NCBI RefSeq assembly: GCF_042648445.1
Contig: NZ_JBHRYB010000001.1
Span: forward strand, 620,001-684,000
Origin: Bacterioplanoides pacificum
Lineage (GTDB): Bacteria; Pseudomonadota; Gammaproteobacteria; Pseudomonadales; Oceanobacteraceae
Direction: 5' to 3'
DNA length: 64,000 nucleotides
Part shown: positions 17,763-26,784 of the stretch, piece by piece
How the letters are laid out: the number at the start of each line of letters is the position of its first letter
How positions within the stretch are numbered: position 1 is the first letter of the stretch
Notes under the pieces: model-generated
Told to the model about the DNA's origin: nothing
Database searches by the model: none
Seen by the model: only the letters and a program-made list of their open reading frames with translations
Translations under genes and position numbers: made by a program

Positions 17763-17790
17763 TTACGTCAGCAATGCTTAGGTATATAAT
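17763..17790 (+). promoter_or_regulatory. Likely promoter of tusA-perM
   Basis: A perfect -10 TATAAT at 17785-17790, with a poor -35 (TTACGT at 17763-17768, 16-base spacer). It lies 30 bases before the GTG of tusA in the divergent bepA/tusA gap. Confidence 0.5.
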
Positions 17791-17820
17791 AGCCGGCCAG
17801 TTTGGCAAAAGGCGTGAAGT

Positions 17821-18063
17821 GTGTCTAATTCAATCTCTTATCAGCAACATCTGGATGCTCGTGGTCTGGAATGTCCGATGCCACTGTTAAAAACCAAGCT
17901 GGCACTGAAGCAGCTGAACCCCGGGGAGGTGTTGTGGGTCACTGCCACAGATGCCGGTTCCTGGCGTGATATCAAAAAGTTTACTGAACTGACCAGTCAT
18001 GAATTGCTGCATGCCAGTGATGAACAGGATTGTTATCAGTACTGGATTAAAAAGGGAGCCTGA
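17821..18063 (+). CDS. tusA: TusA-family sulfur carrier protein
   Basis: 80 residues from GTG 17821. LDARGLECPMPLLKTKLALKQL (two parts, ~11-32) contains the CPxP motif whose Cys carries persulfide sulfur for tRNA thiolation or other sulfur transfer. Its TGA overlaps the ATG of the permease (TGATG). Confidence 0.85.
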   Translation: MSNSISYQQHLDARGLECPMPLLKTKLALKQLNPGEVLWVTATDAGSWRDIKKFTELTSHELLHASDEQDCYQYWIKKGA

Positions 18064-19154
18064 TGGCTATGTTTACTGTCGTTCGCCGTTGGGTGGATCG
18101 TTATTTTTCTGACGAAGAAGCCTTGCTGCTGTTATTGCTGATTACCGCGGTGTTGCTGGTGATTGTCACACTTGGGCAGGTGCTGGCTCCGTTTCTGACG
18201 GCTGTGGTGCTGGCGTATTTGCTGCAAGGTGGTATGAACTACTGCAAAAAACGTGGCCTGGGGCATCTGGGGGCGACGGTGGTGGTGTTTCTGTTGTTCA
18301 TCGGTGTGTTTCTGGCACTGCTGTTTATTATCATGCCGGCAATCTGGCAACAGACCAGTCAGTTTTTTTATGAGTTGCCCAAGATGGCCAGTAAAGGCCA
18401 GGCGCTGTTGATGTTATTACCGGAAAAATACCCCGACCTGATCAGCAATGACCAGGTGCATCAGTGGACCAAGCAAATCGGTGATGAGCTGGCCAGGATG
18501 GGACAGCTGGCGGTCAGTTTTTCGATTTCGGGCATTACCGGTGTGATGGCGGTGCTGATTTATTGTGTGCTGGTGCCAATCCTGGTGTTTTTCCTGCTGA
18601 AGGATTCCGATCAGATCGTGCGCTGGTGTACGTCGTTTTTGCCGCGCAAACGCAGCATGCTGAACCGGGTGTGGGCGGAGATGGATGAACAAATTGCCAA
18701 TTACATCCGTGGTAAGGCGCTGGAAATCGTGATTGTGGGTGGTGTGACCTATATCGCCTTTATCATCATGGGGGTGAATTATGCGGCTCTGCTGGCGATT
18801 GGTGTCGGCTTGTCGGTGCTGATTCCGTATATCGGGGCCGCGGTGATCACCATTCCGATTGCCATGGTGGGGTATGTGCAGTGGGGCTGGAGTAATGATT
18901 TTGTCTGGCTGATGGTGGTGTACGGCATTATTCAGGCGCTGGATGGCAATGTTCTGGTGCCGCTGTTGTTTTCGGAGGTGGTCAGTCTGCATCCGGTTGC
19001 CATTATTGTTGCGGTGCTGGTGTTTGGTGGTTTGTGGGGCTTCTGGGGGGTGTTTTTTGCAATTCCGCTGGCAACCCTGTTTAAAGCGGTGTTACAGGCC
19101 TGGCCGGATTCCCAGAATCTGGCCGAGACTGAGCCGCCAGCCAGCGGCGACTGA
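18063..19154 (+). CDS. perM: AI-2E family permease PerM-like
   Basis: 363 residues with about eight membrane segments (e.g. LLLLLLITAVLLVIVTL ~21-37; IPYIGAAVITIPIAMVGYV ~258-276). Family motif DGNVLVPLLFSEVVSLHP (~297-314). AI-2E/PerM proteins are predicted transporters; the E. coli PerM substrate is unknown. It is translationally coupled to tusA, a pairing also common in Pseudomonas. Confidence 0.88.
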   Translation: MAMFTVVRRWVDRYFSDEEALLLLLLITAVLLVIVTLGQVLAPFLTAVVLAYLLQGGMNYCKKRGLGHLGATVVVFLLFIGVFLALLFIIMPAIWQQTSQFFYELPKMASKGQALLMLLPEKYPDLISNDQVHQWTKQIGDELARMGQLAVSFSISGITGVMAVLIYCVLVPILVFFLLKDSDQIVRWCTSFLPRKRSMLNRVWAEMDEQIANYIRGKALEIVIVGGVTYIAFIIMGVNYAALLAIGVGLSVLIPYIGAAVITIPIAMVGYVQWGWSNDFVWLMVVYGIIQALDGNVLVPLLFSEVVSLHPVAIIVAVLVFGGLWGFWGVFFAIPLATLFKAVLQAWPDSQNLAETEPPASGD

Positions 19155-19246
19155 GACGCAGAATTCACCTTGTCTCTTGTGTCCGGGGCGCGGCATCAGT
19201 AGTATTGCGCCTCTGTTTTTACGCTCAGAATTTGGAGTATCGCTCA

Positions 19247-20125
19247 ATGATTACCGGCAGTATTGTGGCTTTGGTTACCCCGATGCACGATGACGGTCAG
19301 GTCGACTGGGATTCCCTCGATCGCCTGATTGAATTCCATATAAAGGAAGGTACCGATGCAATTGTTGCTGTCGGTACAACAGGTGAGTCTGCGACACTGG
19401 ACACCAAAGAACATTGTGCGGTGATTGAGCGGGTTGTTAAAGTGGCTGCGGGTCGTCGTCCGATCATTGCCGGCACCGGTGCTAACTCCACCTCCGAAGC
19501 CATCGAGCTGACGCAGGAAGCCAAAATTCTGGGCGCTGATGCGGCATTATTGGTGACGCCGTACTACAACAAACCGCCTCAGCGTGGTCTGATTGCGCAT
19601 CATGAAGCGATTGCCGCGGCGGTTGATATTCCACAGATTCTTTACAACGTTCCGGGCCGTACCGCCTGTGATATGTTGCCGGAAACCATCGCTGCGCTGG
19701 CCGATGTTGAACAGATTGTGGCCGTTAAAGAAGCGACCGGGGATATGGCCCGTGCGCGCCAGGTGATTGATCTGGTTGGTGACCGCATGGCGGTTTATTC
19801 CGGTGATGATGCGACAGCTTATGAGCTGATCCTGATGGGCGGTAAAGGCAATATTTCAGTGACGGCTAACGTGGTTCCTAAACTGATGCATCAGCTGTGT
19901 ATGCTGGCGCTGGATGGTAAAGCCGACGAAGCCAAAGCGCTGAATGATCAGCTGATGTCATTACATAATAACCTGTTCAGCGAAGCCAATCCGATTCCGG
20001 TGAAATGGGCGATGCACAAAATGGGCTATATGGGCAAAGGCATTCGTTTGCCTCTGGTTGAGCTGGATAACCGCTATCGTGCCAAGCTGGAACTGGCGAT
20101 GGCAGGCTTTGACCTGATCGGATGA
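19247..20125 (+). CDS. dapA: 4-hydroxy-tetrahydrodipicolinate synthase
   Basis: 292 residues, exactly the E. coli length. It condenses pyruvate with aspartate semialdehyde in the lysine/DAP pathway. Features: VGTTGESATL (~43-52), catalytic Tyr in YNVPGRT (~133) and Schiff-base Lys in VKEATGD (~161). ATG 19247 follows TTTGGAGTAT; a longer frame from 19205 lacks support. bamC begins one base after its stop, the classic dapA-bamC operon. Confidence 0.97.
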   Translation: MITGSIVALVTPMHDDGQVDWDSLDRLIEFHIKEGTDAIVAVGTTGESATLDTKEHCAVIERVVKVAAGRRPIIAGTGANSTSEAIELTQEAKILGADAALLVTPYYNKPPQRGLIAHHEAIAAAVDIPQILYNVPGRTACDMLPETIAALADVEQIVAVKEATGDMARARQVIDLVGDRMAVYSGDDATAYELILMGGKGNISVTANVVPKLMHQLCMLALDGKADEAKALNDQLMSLHNNLFSEANPIPVKWAMHKMGYMGKGIRLPLVELDNRYRAKLELAMAGFDLIG

Positions 20126-20126
20126 T

Positions 20127-20798
20127 ATGACCTTGAAGCGTATCTGTACGTCTGCACTGCTGCTCAGCAGTGCTCTGTTAAGCGGCTGTAGTTTCCTGTT
20201 TGGTGATACTTTCCAGGATCGTGCTGATAACTATCTGACACTGGAGCCTCAGCCGGAGTTGCAGACCCCGGCCGGACAGGCTCCGCTGGCGCAGCGGGAT
20301 GCCAATGTGATTCCGCCATTGCCGGTGGAAACCCGGCGGCCGGACAAATTTGCAACGCCACGTCCGTTACCACTGGTGGTTGAGCAGGTCGACGATACCG
20401 GCGTGACCAGTCTGGCGCAGTATCGGGCTGACAGCCTGAATCCCCGTCTTGATAAAGACGGTGCTGGTACACAGATTCTGCGTATGGATCTGGGGTATGC
20501 CGCGTCCTGGGCTGCCGTTACCGAAGCGCTGGCGGCGTCTGATTTAAAGCTGACGGACTTAAACCGCAGTACCGGTACCTATTATCTGCAGCTGGAGCAA
20601 ACGGATGTTGAGGATACCCGTAGCTGGTGGGGGAAACTCTGGGGTGAAGAGCTGGTTACCAGCGCCAACTATCTGTTAAAAATGAATCGCTCACGGCAAG
20701 GGGTTTACCTGTCGTTGTTAACTGATGCCGATAATCTGGCAGATGCCGATGTCACCCAGCGGGTATTAACCGAAGTGAAAAATCAGCTGGATCAGTGA
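20127..20798 (+). CDS. bamC: outer membrane assembly lipoprotein BamC (short form)
   Basis: 223 residues. Signal with lipobox LLSGC (Cys ~21), then the unstructured lasso segment (YLTLEPQPEL, PPLPVETRRPD) that contacts BamD, then a single helix-grip domain (~110-223). E. coli BamC is 344 aa with two such domains; here the second is missing. The position after dapA supports the call. Confidence 0.85.
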   Translation: MTLKRICTSALLLSSALLSGCSFLFGDTFQDRADNYLTLEPQPELQTPAGQAPLAQRDANVIPPLPVETRRPDKFATPRPLPLVVEQVDDTGVTSLAQYRADSLNPRLDKDGAGTQILRMDLGYAASWAAVTEALAASDLKLTDLNRSTGTYYLQLEQTDVEDTRSWWGKLWGEELVTSANYLLKMNRSRQGVYLSLLTDADNLADADVTQRVLTEVKNQLDQ

Positions 20799-21559
20799 GA
20801 TACGCATCGTTAGGCAGTGGCAGCCGCGGCAATGCCACGGTAATTGACTATCAGCAGCAATGTTTGCTGGTGGATTGTGGTTTCAGCCGCAAGGTCATTC
20901 TCGAACGGCTGACGCAATTAAATCTGGATCCGGCTCAGTTAACCGCCGTGCTGGTGACTCATGAGCACGGTGATCATGCGAAAGGGGTACAGACGCTGTG
21001 TGAAACCCTGCAGATTCCATTTTATGCGTCGTTTGGTACGGCCCGTAAAATGGACTGGCTGTCGCATCCGTTGTGGCATTGTATCCGTTCGGAAGAAGTA
21101 CTGACGCTGGCGGGAATGCAGGTGTTGCCGGTGGTGGTGCCACACGATGCCCAGGAACCACTGCAATATGTGATGAGTAATCCGGAAGGTTTTAAGCTGG
21201 GAATTCTGTCAGATCTGGGGTCATTAACTCCCCATATCCTGCAGCATTATGCCGGCTGTCATGCATTACAGATTGAAGCCAACCACGATCCACAATTATT
21301 GCAGGTAGGGCCTTATCCGCCCAGCCTGCGTGCCCGGGTTGCCGGCAATTATGGCCATCTGAACAATCACCAGTGTGCCGAGCTGGTGCAGCGGATTCAC
21401 TGGCCCGGATTAAAACGGGTTACCGCCGGGCATATCAGTGAAAAAAACAACAACCGTACTCTGGTACGGCAGTTACTGGCGCCGGTATTAAACTGTACGC
21501 CGGATGAAGTAACCCTGCTGGAGCAGGATAAAGTATCTGAATGGTATTCGCTGGCGTAG
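20795..21559 (+). CDS. MBL-fold metallohydrolase, YycJ/WalJ-like
   Basis: 254 residues from GTG 20795, overlapping bamC by four bases. Starts MRYASLGSGSRGNATVI, typical of YycJ-type beta-lactamase-fold hydrolases. Metal site THEHGDH at ~56-62, a distal D in GILSDLG and H in NYGHLNNHQ. Related proteins are 5'-exonucleases linked with mismatch repair or cell-wall signalling in Firmicutes; the role here is unknown. purC follows after 72 bases. Confidence 0.85.
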   Translation: MRYASLGSGSRGNATVIDYQQQCLLVDCGFSRKVILERLTQLNLDPAQLTAVLVTHEHGDHAKGVQTLCETLQIPFYASFGTARKMDWLSHPLWHCIRSEEVLTLAGMQVLPVVVPHDAQEPLQYVMSNPEGFKLGILSDLGSLTPHILQHYAGCHALQIEANHDPQLLQVGPYPPSLRARVAGNYGHLNNHQCAELVQRIHWPGLKRVTAGHISEKNNNRTLVRQLLAPVLNCTPDEVTLLEQDKVSEWYSLA

Positions 21560-21631
21560 CCCAACTAAGCATTCTGGCCGGCAAGCCGTTTGCCGACCGA
21601 CTATTTAAACTATTTTTCCGGAGAGACTCCT

Positions 21632-22342
21632 ATGGAAAAACGCGAACTGCTTTACTCTGGTAAGGCGAAATCCGTTTACACCACTGATGATAACGACCTG
21701 ATGGTTTTGCAATTCCGCAACGACACTTCGGCGTTTGACGGTAAAAAAATGGAGCAGCTGGATCGTAAAGGTCTGGTGAATAATAAGTTCAATGCGTTTG
21801 TAATGAGCAAGCTGAGTGAAGCGGGCATTCCGACTCACTTTGAAAAATTGCTGTCGGATACCGAGTCTCTGGTTAAACGACTGGATATGATTCCGCTGGA
21901 ATGTGTTGTTCGTAACGTCGCGGCCGGTAGTCTGGTACGGCGCCTGGGGGTGGAAGAGGGTATTGACCTGGTGCCACCCACTTTTGAGCTGTTCCTGAAG
22001 AACGACGAGCTGGGCGACCCGATGGTGAATGAATACCACGCCCGTTCATTCGGCTGGGCCGAAGAAGAACACCTGAACAAAATGAAAGAACTGACCTTTA
22101 AAGTGAACGAAGTGCTGAAGCAGCTGTTCGCTGACGGCGGTATGCTGCTGGTCGACTACAAGCTGGAGTTTGGTTTGTTTAAAGGTGAAGTGGTGTTGGG
22201 CGATGAATTCTCGCCGGACGGTTGTCGCTTATGGGATGCCGAAACCCGTGAAAAACTCGATAAAGACCGCTTCCGCCAGGGGTTGGGCAACGTGGTTGAG
22301 TCTTATGAAGAAGTCGGCCGCCGTATCGGTATGACCTTCTGA
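21632..22342 (+). CDS. purC: phosphoribosylaminoimidazole-succinocarboxamide synthase
   Basis: 236 residues. It joins aspartate to CAIR in purine synthesis. Starts MEKRELLYSGKAKSVY with the ATP-grip SAICAR synthase motifs VVRNVAAGSLVRRLG (~91-105) and LVDYKLEFGLF (~174-184). ATG 21632 follows CCGGAGAG; the in-frame ATG at 21590 has no ribosome site. A strong terminator follows. Confidence 0.97.
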   Translation: MEKRELLYSGKAKSVYTTDDNDLMVLQFRNDTSAFDGKKMEQLDRKGLVNNKFNAFVMSKLSEAGIPTHFEKLLSDTESLVKRLDMIPLECVVRNVAAGSLVRRLGVEEGIDLVPPTFELFLKNDELGDPMVNEYHARSFGWAEEEHLNKMKELTFKVNEVLKQLFADGGMLLVDYKLEFGLFKGEVVLGDEFSPDGCRLWDAETREKLDKDRFRQGLGNVVESYEEVGRRIGMTF

Positions 22343-22368
22343 GTCGCAGTGAGTTGTTAAAATAATGT

Positions 22369-22405
22369 AAAAAGCCCTGCTGGTGGAACCCAGCAGGGCT
22401 TTTTT
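22369..22405 (+). terminator. Rho-independent terminator after purC
   Basis: AGCCCTGCTG (22373-22382) pairs perfectly with CAGCAGGGCT (22391-22400), flanked by an A-run and a T-run. Confidence 0.9.
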
Positions 22406-22567
22406 ATGGATCGTTTATGGTACTAATTTCACAGCAGGTGTGAGAAGGCATTCTATTTGCAATCTCAGAATTTGCAGGCAAACTAACAACACAAAATGTC
22501 GGGTAATAAGCCCGTGACGTACCGAATCCGGTCTGTTGGAAAACTACAAAATTTACAGGAATGAATC

Positions 22568-23323
22568 ATGAAAAAGACTGCGATCGCTGCATTGCTGGCA
22601 GCTCTGACCCCGATGGCGGCACAAGCCGATTTATTATTTACTGTTGGCGCAAAAGCCAGCATCTGGAATGCTGAGCCGAGTGGCCAGCTGGACGATGGTG
22701 TGTCGGTTGAAAGTGATGGCCTGAACCTGGATTCTGATAACGGCCAGCAACTGACCCTGTATTTTGAACATCCGCTGCCTTTTATCCCGAACCTGCAGCT
22801 GAAAAAGACAGCGCTGGAACTGGAAGGTGATGGATTTATCAATGCGAAGTTCGGCGATAAACCCTTCAGTGAAGACGTCACCTCAACGTTCGATCTCAGC
22901 CATACCGATCTGACCATGATCTGGGGCGTGCCGCTGCCAGTGCCCTTTGTTGATGTAAACTTCGGTCTGACGGCGCGTCAGTTTGACGGGGTAGCTGAAG
23001 TAACGAGTAAGACGAATTCACAAAAGAATGAACCTGTTGACTTGGACTTTGTGATGCCATTGTTATACGGCGAAGTGGAAGTGAACACACCGTTTGGTGT
23101 TTATGGTCAGGTGGATGTGAACTACATTGGCTACGGCGATAACAAAATGAAAGACCTGTCTTACGGCATTGGTTATGACCTGCCGATTCCGGTGGTTGAT
23201 CTGGGTCTGGAAGCCGGTTACCGCAGCCTGACGCTGCAGACCGATGAAGATCTGGCCGATATCGAAACGGACGTGGAAGTGAAAGGCGCGTATTTTGGTG
23301 CGAACTTCGCTGTCGGTTTCTGA
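22568..23323 (+). CDS. TIGR04219-type outer-membrane beta-barrel protein
   Basis: 251 residues. The signal peptide MKKTAIAALLAALTPMAAQA is followed by an alternating pattern ending in a C-terminal Phe (GANFAVGF), the BAM recognition signature. IWGVPLPVPFVDVNFGLTARQF (parts, ~118-139) and FEHPLPFIPNLQL are hallmarks of the TIGR04219 barrel family. Function unknown. It is a single gene between two terminators; 225 bases of leader precede it. Confidence 0.85.
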   Translation: MKKTAIAALLAALTPMAAQADLLFTVGAKASIWNAEPSGQLDDGVSVESDGLNLDSDNGQQLTLYFEHPLPFIPNLQLKKTALELEGDGFINAKFGDKPFSEDVTSTFDLSHTDLTMIWGVPLPVPFVDVNFGLTARQFDGVAEVTSKTNSQKNEPVDLDFVMPLLYGEVEVNTPFGVYGQVDVNYIGYGDNKMKDLSYGIGYDLPIPVVDLGLEAGYRSLTLQTDEDLADIETDVEVKGAYFGANFAVGF

Positions 23324-23339
23324 TCGCTGATTGCCCGTC

Positions 23340-23375
23340 AAAAAAAAGCGCTGCCCGAAAGGCAGCGCTTTTTTT
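23340..23375 (+). terminator. Bidirectional terminator between barrel gene and rnb
   Basis: AAGCGCTGCC (23346-23355), loop CGAAA, GGCAGCGCTT (23361-23370), with eight A before and a T-run after. It can serve both converging genes. Confidence 0.9.
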
Positions 23376-23405
23376 ATGCAACTCTGGAAAAGTTTTCCCG
23401 GTTTT

Positions 23406-25346
23406 TTATTGTTCGCCATCCACCAGTACAAACCGCGCTGAACGCGCCAGCGGTTTGATTTCCTGAACTTTAACCTGCACTTTCTGATTCAGTTTAAAGC
23501 AGGCATCACCACTGCGATGAGTCAGGGTTTTGGTTTCAAAGGTCCAGTCACCTTTCACTTTACGGCGGTCGATGGTGCCTTCGATGCCGCTGTCTTCCAG
23601 GCGCACGGTAAAGTTCATCGAATTCATATGAACGATGGTGGCGTCGTAGGGGGTATTCTTGTCCTGCCGTTTCAGCCAGTCGAGTTTCAGCCAGCTTTCA
23701 CTTTGGGATGCAGCGATACGGCTGTTGGCCTGACGTTGCTGAATCTGTTCCAGTTGTTCGGTGGATGGCAGGGCCGGTTGTGCCTGTTCCAGCAATGCTT
23801 TAATCACCCGATGCAGCAGCAGATCGTTGTATTTGCGCAGCGGTGAGGTGAAGGTGGTGTAGTGGCTGAAACCTAAGCCGAAGTGTGGCCCGGCTTCCAG
23901 TGACAGGTTGCTGCGCTCCAGCTGACGGCTGATGATGGTGCGTAATGGTAAATCAGAGCCGCTTTGTTCGGCTTTCTGTACCCATTCAACAAACTCTTCC
24001 AGTTGCTGGATCTTAGGTTTACGTTCCAGATCGAGTTGTTCGCGCAACAGGGCCACGACTTCGCCAATCCGTTCGGTGCGTACGCCGTTATGGGTAATAA
24101 AGAAACCACTGTTTTGTGTTGCTAACCAATCAGCGATAGAGCGGTTACAGGCCAGCATACATTCTTCCACCAGACGGTGTGCCTGGTTGCGTTCCAGCTT
24201 AACAATTTCTTTGGCTTTGCCCTGTTCGTCAGTAATGATTTTGTAATCCGGACGTTCTTCCATCACCAGGCAGTGTGCGGCGCGATACTGGCTTAACGCC
24301 TGTGAGCAGTTATACAGATGGATCACATGGCCATGCAGCTCGGCAGGCACATCGTTTTCTTCACCTTTGATTAACTGAGCGACCTGCGGGTAGTTTAACT
24401 TCGCCTGACTGCGGATTTTGGCATTGTGGATATGGGTGCTTTCGATGCTGCCGTCTTCAGCGATTCTGAGTTCTACCACCATTGCCAGACGTAATTCGTT
24501 TTCCTGCAGCGAACACAGTTGTTCGGACAGCTCTGGCGGCAACATAGGTAATACCTGATCGGGGAAGTACGATGAGGTGGCACGTTGCCCGGCCGCTTTA
24601 TCCAGTTCGCTGTCCGCCTGAATCAGTGCCGCAGGATCGGCAATGGCAATCCATAAAGACCAGCCCTGACTGTGAGCCTCGGCGTACAGGGCGTCGTCGA
24701 TGTCACGGGTACCGGCGGAATCGATGGTGACAAATGGCAGATGGGTCAGATCGGTACGTTTACTCAGTTCGGCTTCCAGTCCCTGATTAACCAGTTCATT
24801 CACCTGGGTACTGACAGCGTCACTGAAGTCGGCGCTGAGGCCCGCTTTGGTCATGATAAAGCGGTGTTCGATATGATCATCCCCGGGCTTACCGATAATT
24901 TCATCGATATGCGCCTGGGCACGGCCGTTCGGGTAAGGATGCTGACTGATATGTGCCCGCACCAGATCACCTTCTTCGGCTTTCAGGCGTTTGTTGGGTG
25001 GCACAAAAATCCAGCGGTTGAGCAGATCGTTGTCTGGCTCAATAAAGTGGCCTTTACCGCGAATGGTATAGCGGCCAAAAAATTCTGTTAATTCACTGCT
25101 GCTGACTGATTCAATAATGGCTTGTTGTTTGCCCTCACCGGCTGCTTCTACCCGGAAGGCAATCCGGTCGCCGGGTAATACCTTTTCCATCTCATCCGGT
25201 GACAGGAAAAACTGCTGCTTGTCATCGGTATTTACAAAGCCAAAACGGCCAGTGGTTGCCCTGACCCGGCCTTCATGACGGGGTGTGCTGTCATGAATTT
25301 CCTGTTTCAGGGACTTAAGCTGTGTAAGGGCGTTTTTGTCGAGCAT
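23406..25346 (-). CDS. rnb: exoribonuclease II
   Basis: 646 residues (E. coli RNase II is 644). Two cold-shock domains at the N-terminus (GRFGFVNTDDKQQFFLSP ~33-50), the RNB catalytic centre DSAGTRDIDDAL at 209-220 with its Asp cluster, and a C-terminal S1 domain. It degrades single-stranded RNA 3' to 5'. The start MLDKNALTQL is conserved for RNase II. It is divergent from the broken phoD-like gene with only 14 bases between frames. Confidence 0.93.
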   Translation of the reverse strand: MLDKNALTQLKSLKQEIHDSTPRHEGRVRATTGRFGFVNTDDKQQFFLSPDEMEKVLPGDRIAFRVEAAGEGKQQAIIESVSSSELTEFFGRYTIRGKGHFIEPDNDLLNRWIFVPPNKRLKAEEGDLVRAHISQHPYPNGRAQAHIDEIIGKPGDDHIEHRFIMTKAGLSADFSDAVSTQVNELVNQGLEAELSKRTDLTHLPFVTIDSAGTRDIDDALYAEAHSQGWSLWIAIADPAALIQADSELDKAAGQRATSSYFPDQVLPMLPPELSEQLCSLQENELRLAMVVELRIAEDGSIESTHIHNAKIRSQAKLNYPQVAQLIKGEENDVPAELHGHVIHLYNCSQALSQYRAAHCLVMEERPDYKIITDEQGKAKEIVKLERNQAHRLVEECMLACNRSIADWLATQNSGFFITHNGVRTERIGEVVALLREQLDLERKPKIQQLEEFVEWVQKAEQSGSDLPLRTIISRQLERSNLSLEAGPHFGLGFSHYTTFTSPLRKYNDLLLHRVIKALLEQAQPALPSTEQLEQIQQRQANSRIAASQSESWLKLDWLKRQDKNTPYDATIVHMNSMNFTVRLEDSGIEGTIDRRKVKGDWTFETKTLTHRSGDACFKLNQKVQVKVQEIKPLARSARFVLVDGEQ

Positions 25347-25360
25347 CCGTAGGGCAACCA

Positions 25361-26698
25361 GTGTCAGATAAAAGAGCCGCCAAGTGTACGGAAAAAGGCT
25401 TTTTTAAGCCAGCTATGCGGGCGCTCAGCCGCCAAATATGCGCTCTGGGTTATTCTGAGACGGATTACGCCGATATCAATAAAATAACAAAAAGTTACAG
25501 TAACGTTAAGCTGGCGGTGTGTTCCTGTGCCAATTTCCCTTACGGCGCGTTTAATGTTTATAAAGAAATTGCAGGCTCAGATGCTCAGGCGGTGGTGCTT
25601 CTGGGTGATTACATTTACGAATACAAAGCGGGTGAATATCCGGCCGCCGAAGACGTGGCAGCTGGTCGTCAGGAAGAAATCGGTGGCGAAATTATTACCC
25701 TGGAGCAATACCGGGCGCGCTATAGCCTGTACCGTCGTGATCAGGATCTGCAGGCGGCTCATGCGGCTAAGCCGTTTATCTGTGTCTGGGATGACCATGA
25801 ATTAGCCAACGACGCTTACAAAGGTGGTGCGCAAAATCATAACGACGGTGAAGGTTCGTTTGCTGAGCGCCGTGCTGCGGCTTTCCAGGCTTACTACGAG
25901 TGGCTGCCGATCCGTACCGGTGCGGATAACGCCAAAATCTGGCGGGGTTTTGAATTCGGTAACCTGGTCAACCTGACTATGCTGGATACTCGCCAGTTCG
26001 CGCGCGATAAGTCGCTTTCTTACGATGACTACATCAGTGAAACCGGCATTGACCAGGCGGCATTTGCCGCCGACTTAGGCAATTTATCCCGCACACTGCT
26101 GGGAGACGAGCAGCAGCAGTTTGCCGATGCCTCTGTGCGTGATTCGAACGCGACCTGGCAGGTGTTAGGGCAGCAGATTCTGATGGGGCATATTAAAGTA
26201 CCGGCGGAACTGTTGCTGAGCTTGAGCAAGATCGAAAAACTGATTTCTGCCGGCCAGGATGCAAGCGCAGCCCAACAACAAACGGCACAGTTGTTAGGCG
26301 AACTGGCACAAATCAAAGGCTGTATTCTGCAGGGTGACCCAGGTGTGACGGATGCCGAAAGAGCACGTATAGAAACCGTGGCGCCATATAATCTGGATGC
26401 CTGAGATGGTTATCCGGTCGCACGTGAAAAGATGCTGCGTCTGGCCCAGTATTATAATAAAAACCTGGTTGTACTGGCCGGCGATACACACAATGCCTGG
26501 GCATCGAATCTGTATCCGGCGTTTGGTGATAAGAATACCATCCTGGACGGTCAGGACAGTGTTGGGGTGGAATTCGCGACGGCATCGGTATCATCGCCGG
26601 GCTTTGAAACTTATGTCGGTTTCGGCAGTGATGCTCAGCAGCAGGCTGACTTTGAGCAGGTGGTAACGACTCTGGTGGATGTGACTCCGCAACCGTAG
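25361..26698 (+). pseudogene. PhoD-like alkaline phosphatase, 5' truncated with in-frame TGA
   Basis: PhoD homology begins only near base 25500 (SNVKLAVCSCANFPYG) and runs through metal-site motifs LLGDYIYEY, VWDDHELAND and LDTRQFARD. It reaches YNLDA and TGA at 26402-26404. The same frame then goes on with DGYPVAREKML and the final metal motif AGDTHNAW, up to TAG 26696-26698. In intact PhoD proteins the sequence is NLDAWDGYP, so TGA replaces a TGG Trp codon. The usual N-terminal domain (~140 residues) and the Tat signal are also missing; residues encoded before 25500 do not resemble PhoD. With both defects the gene is probably dead. Confidence 0.85.
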
Positions 26699-26734
26699 CC
26701 TGATTCTGTGCCGTTAAATACGGCTGATCGTGTT

Positions 26735-26776
26735 AACCGGATTGCTTCACCGACGAGGAGAGGCAATCCGGTTATT
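26735..26776. terminator. Hairpin between phoD remnant and methyltransferase gene
   Basis: AACCGGATTGC (26735-26745) pairs perfectly with GCAATCCGGTT (26763-26773) over 11 bp with a 17-base loop. It lacks a strong T-run and lies between converging genes. Confidence 0.5.
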
Positions 26777-26784
26777 GCCTGTGT

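Noticed and set aside
26402..26404. TGA in the phoD-like frame read as selenocysteine
   Set aside because: Intact homologues have Trp here, not Cys, and the gene is also 5' truncated, so simple decay is more likely.
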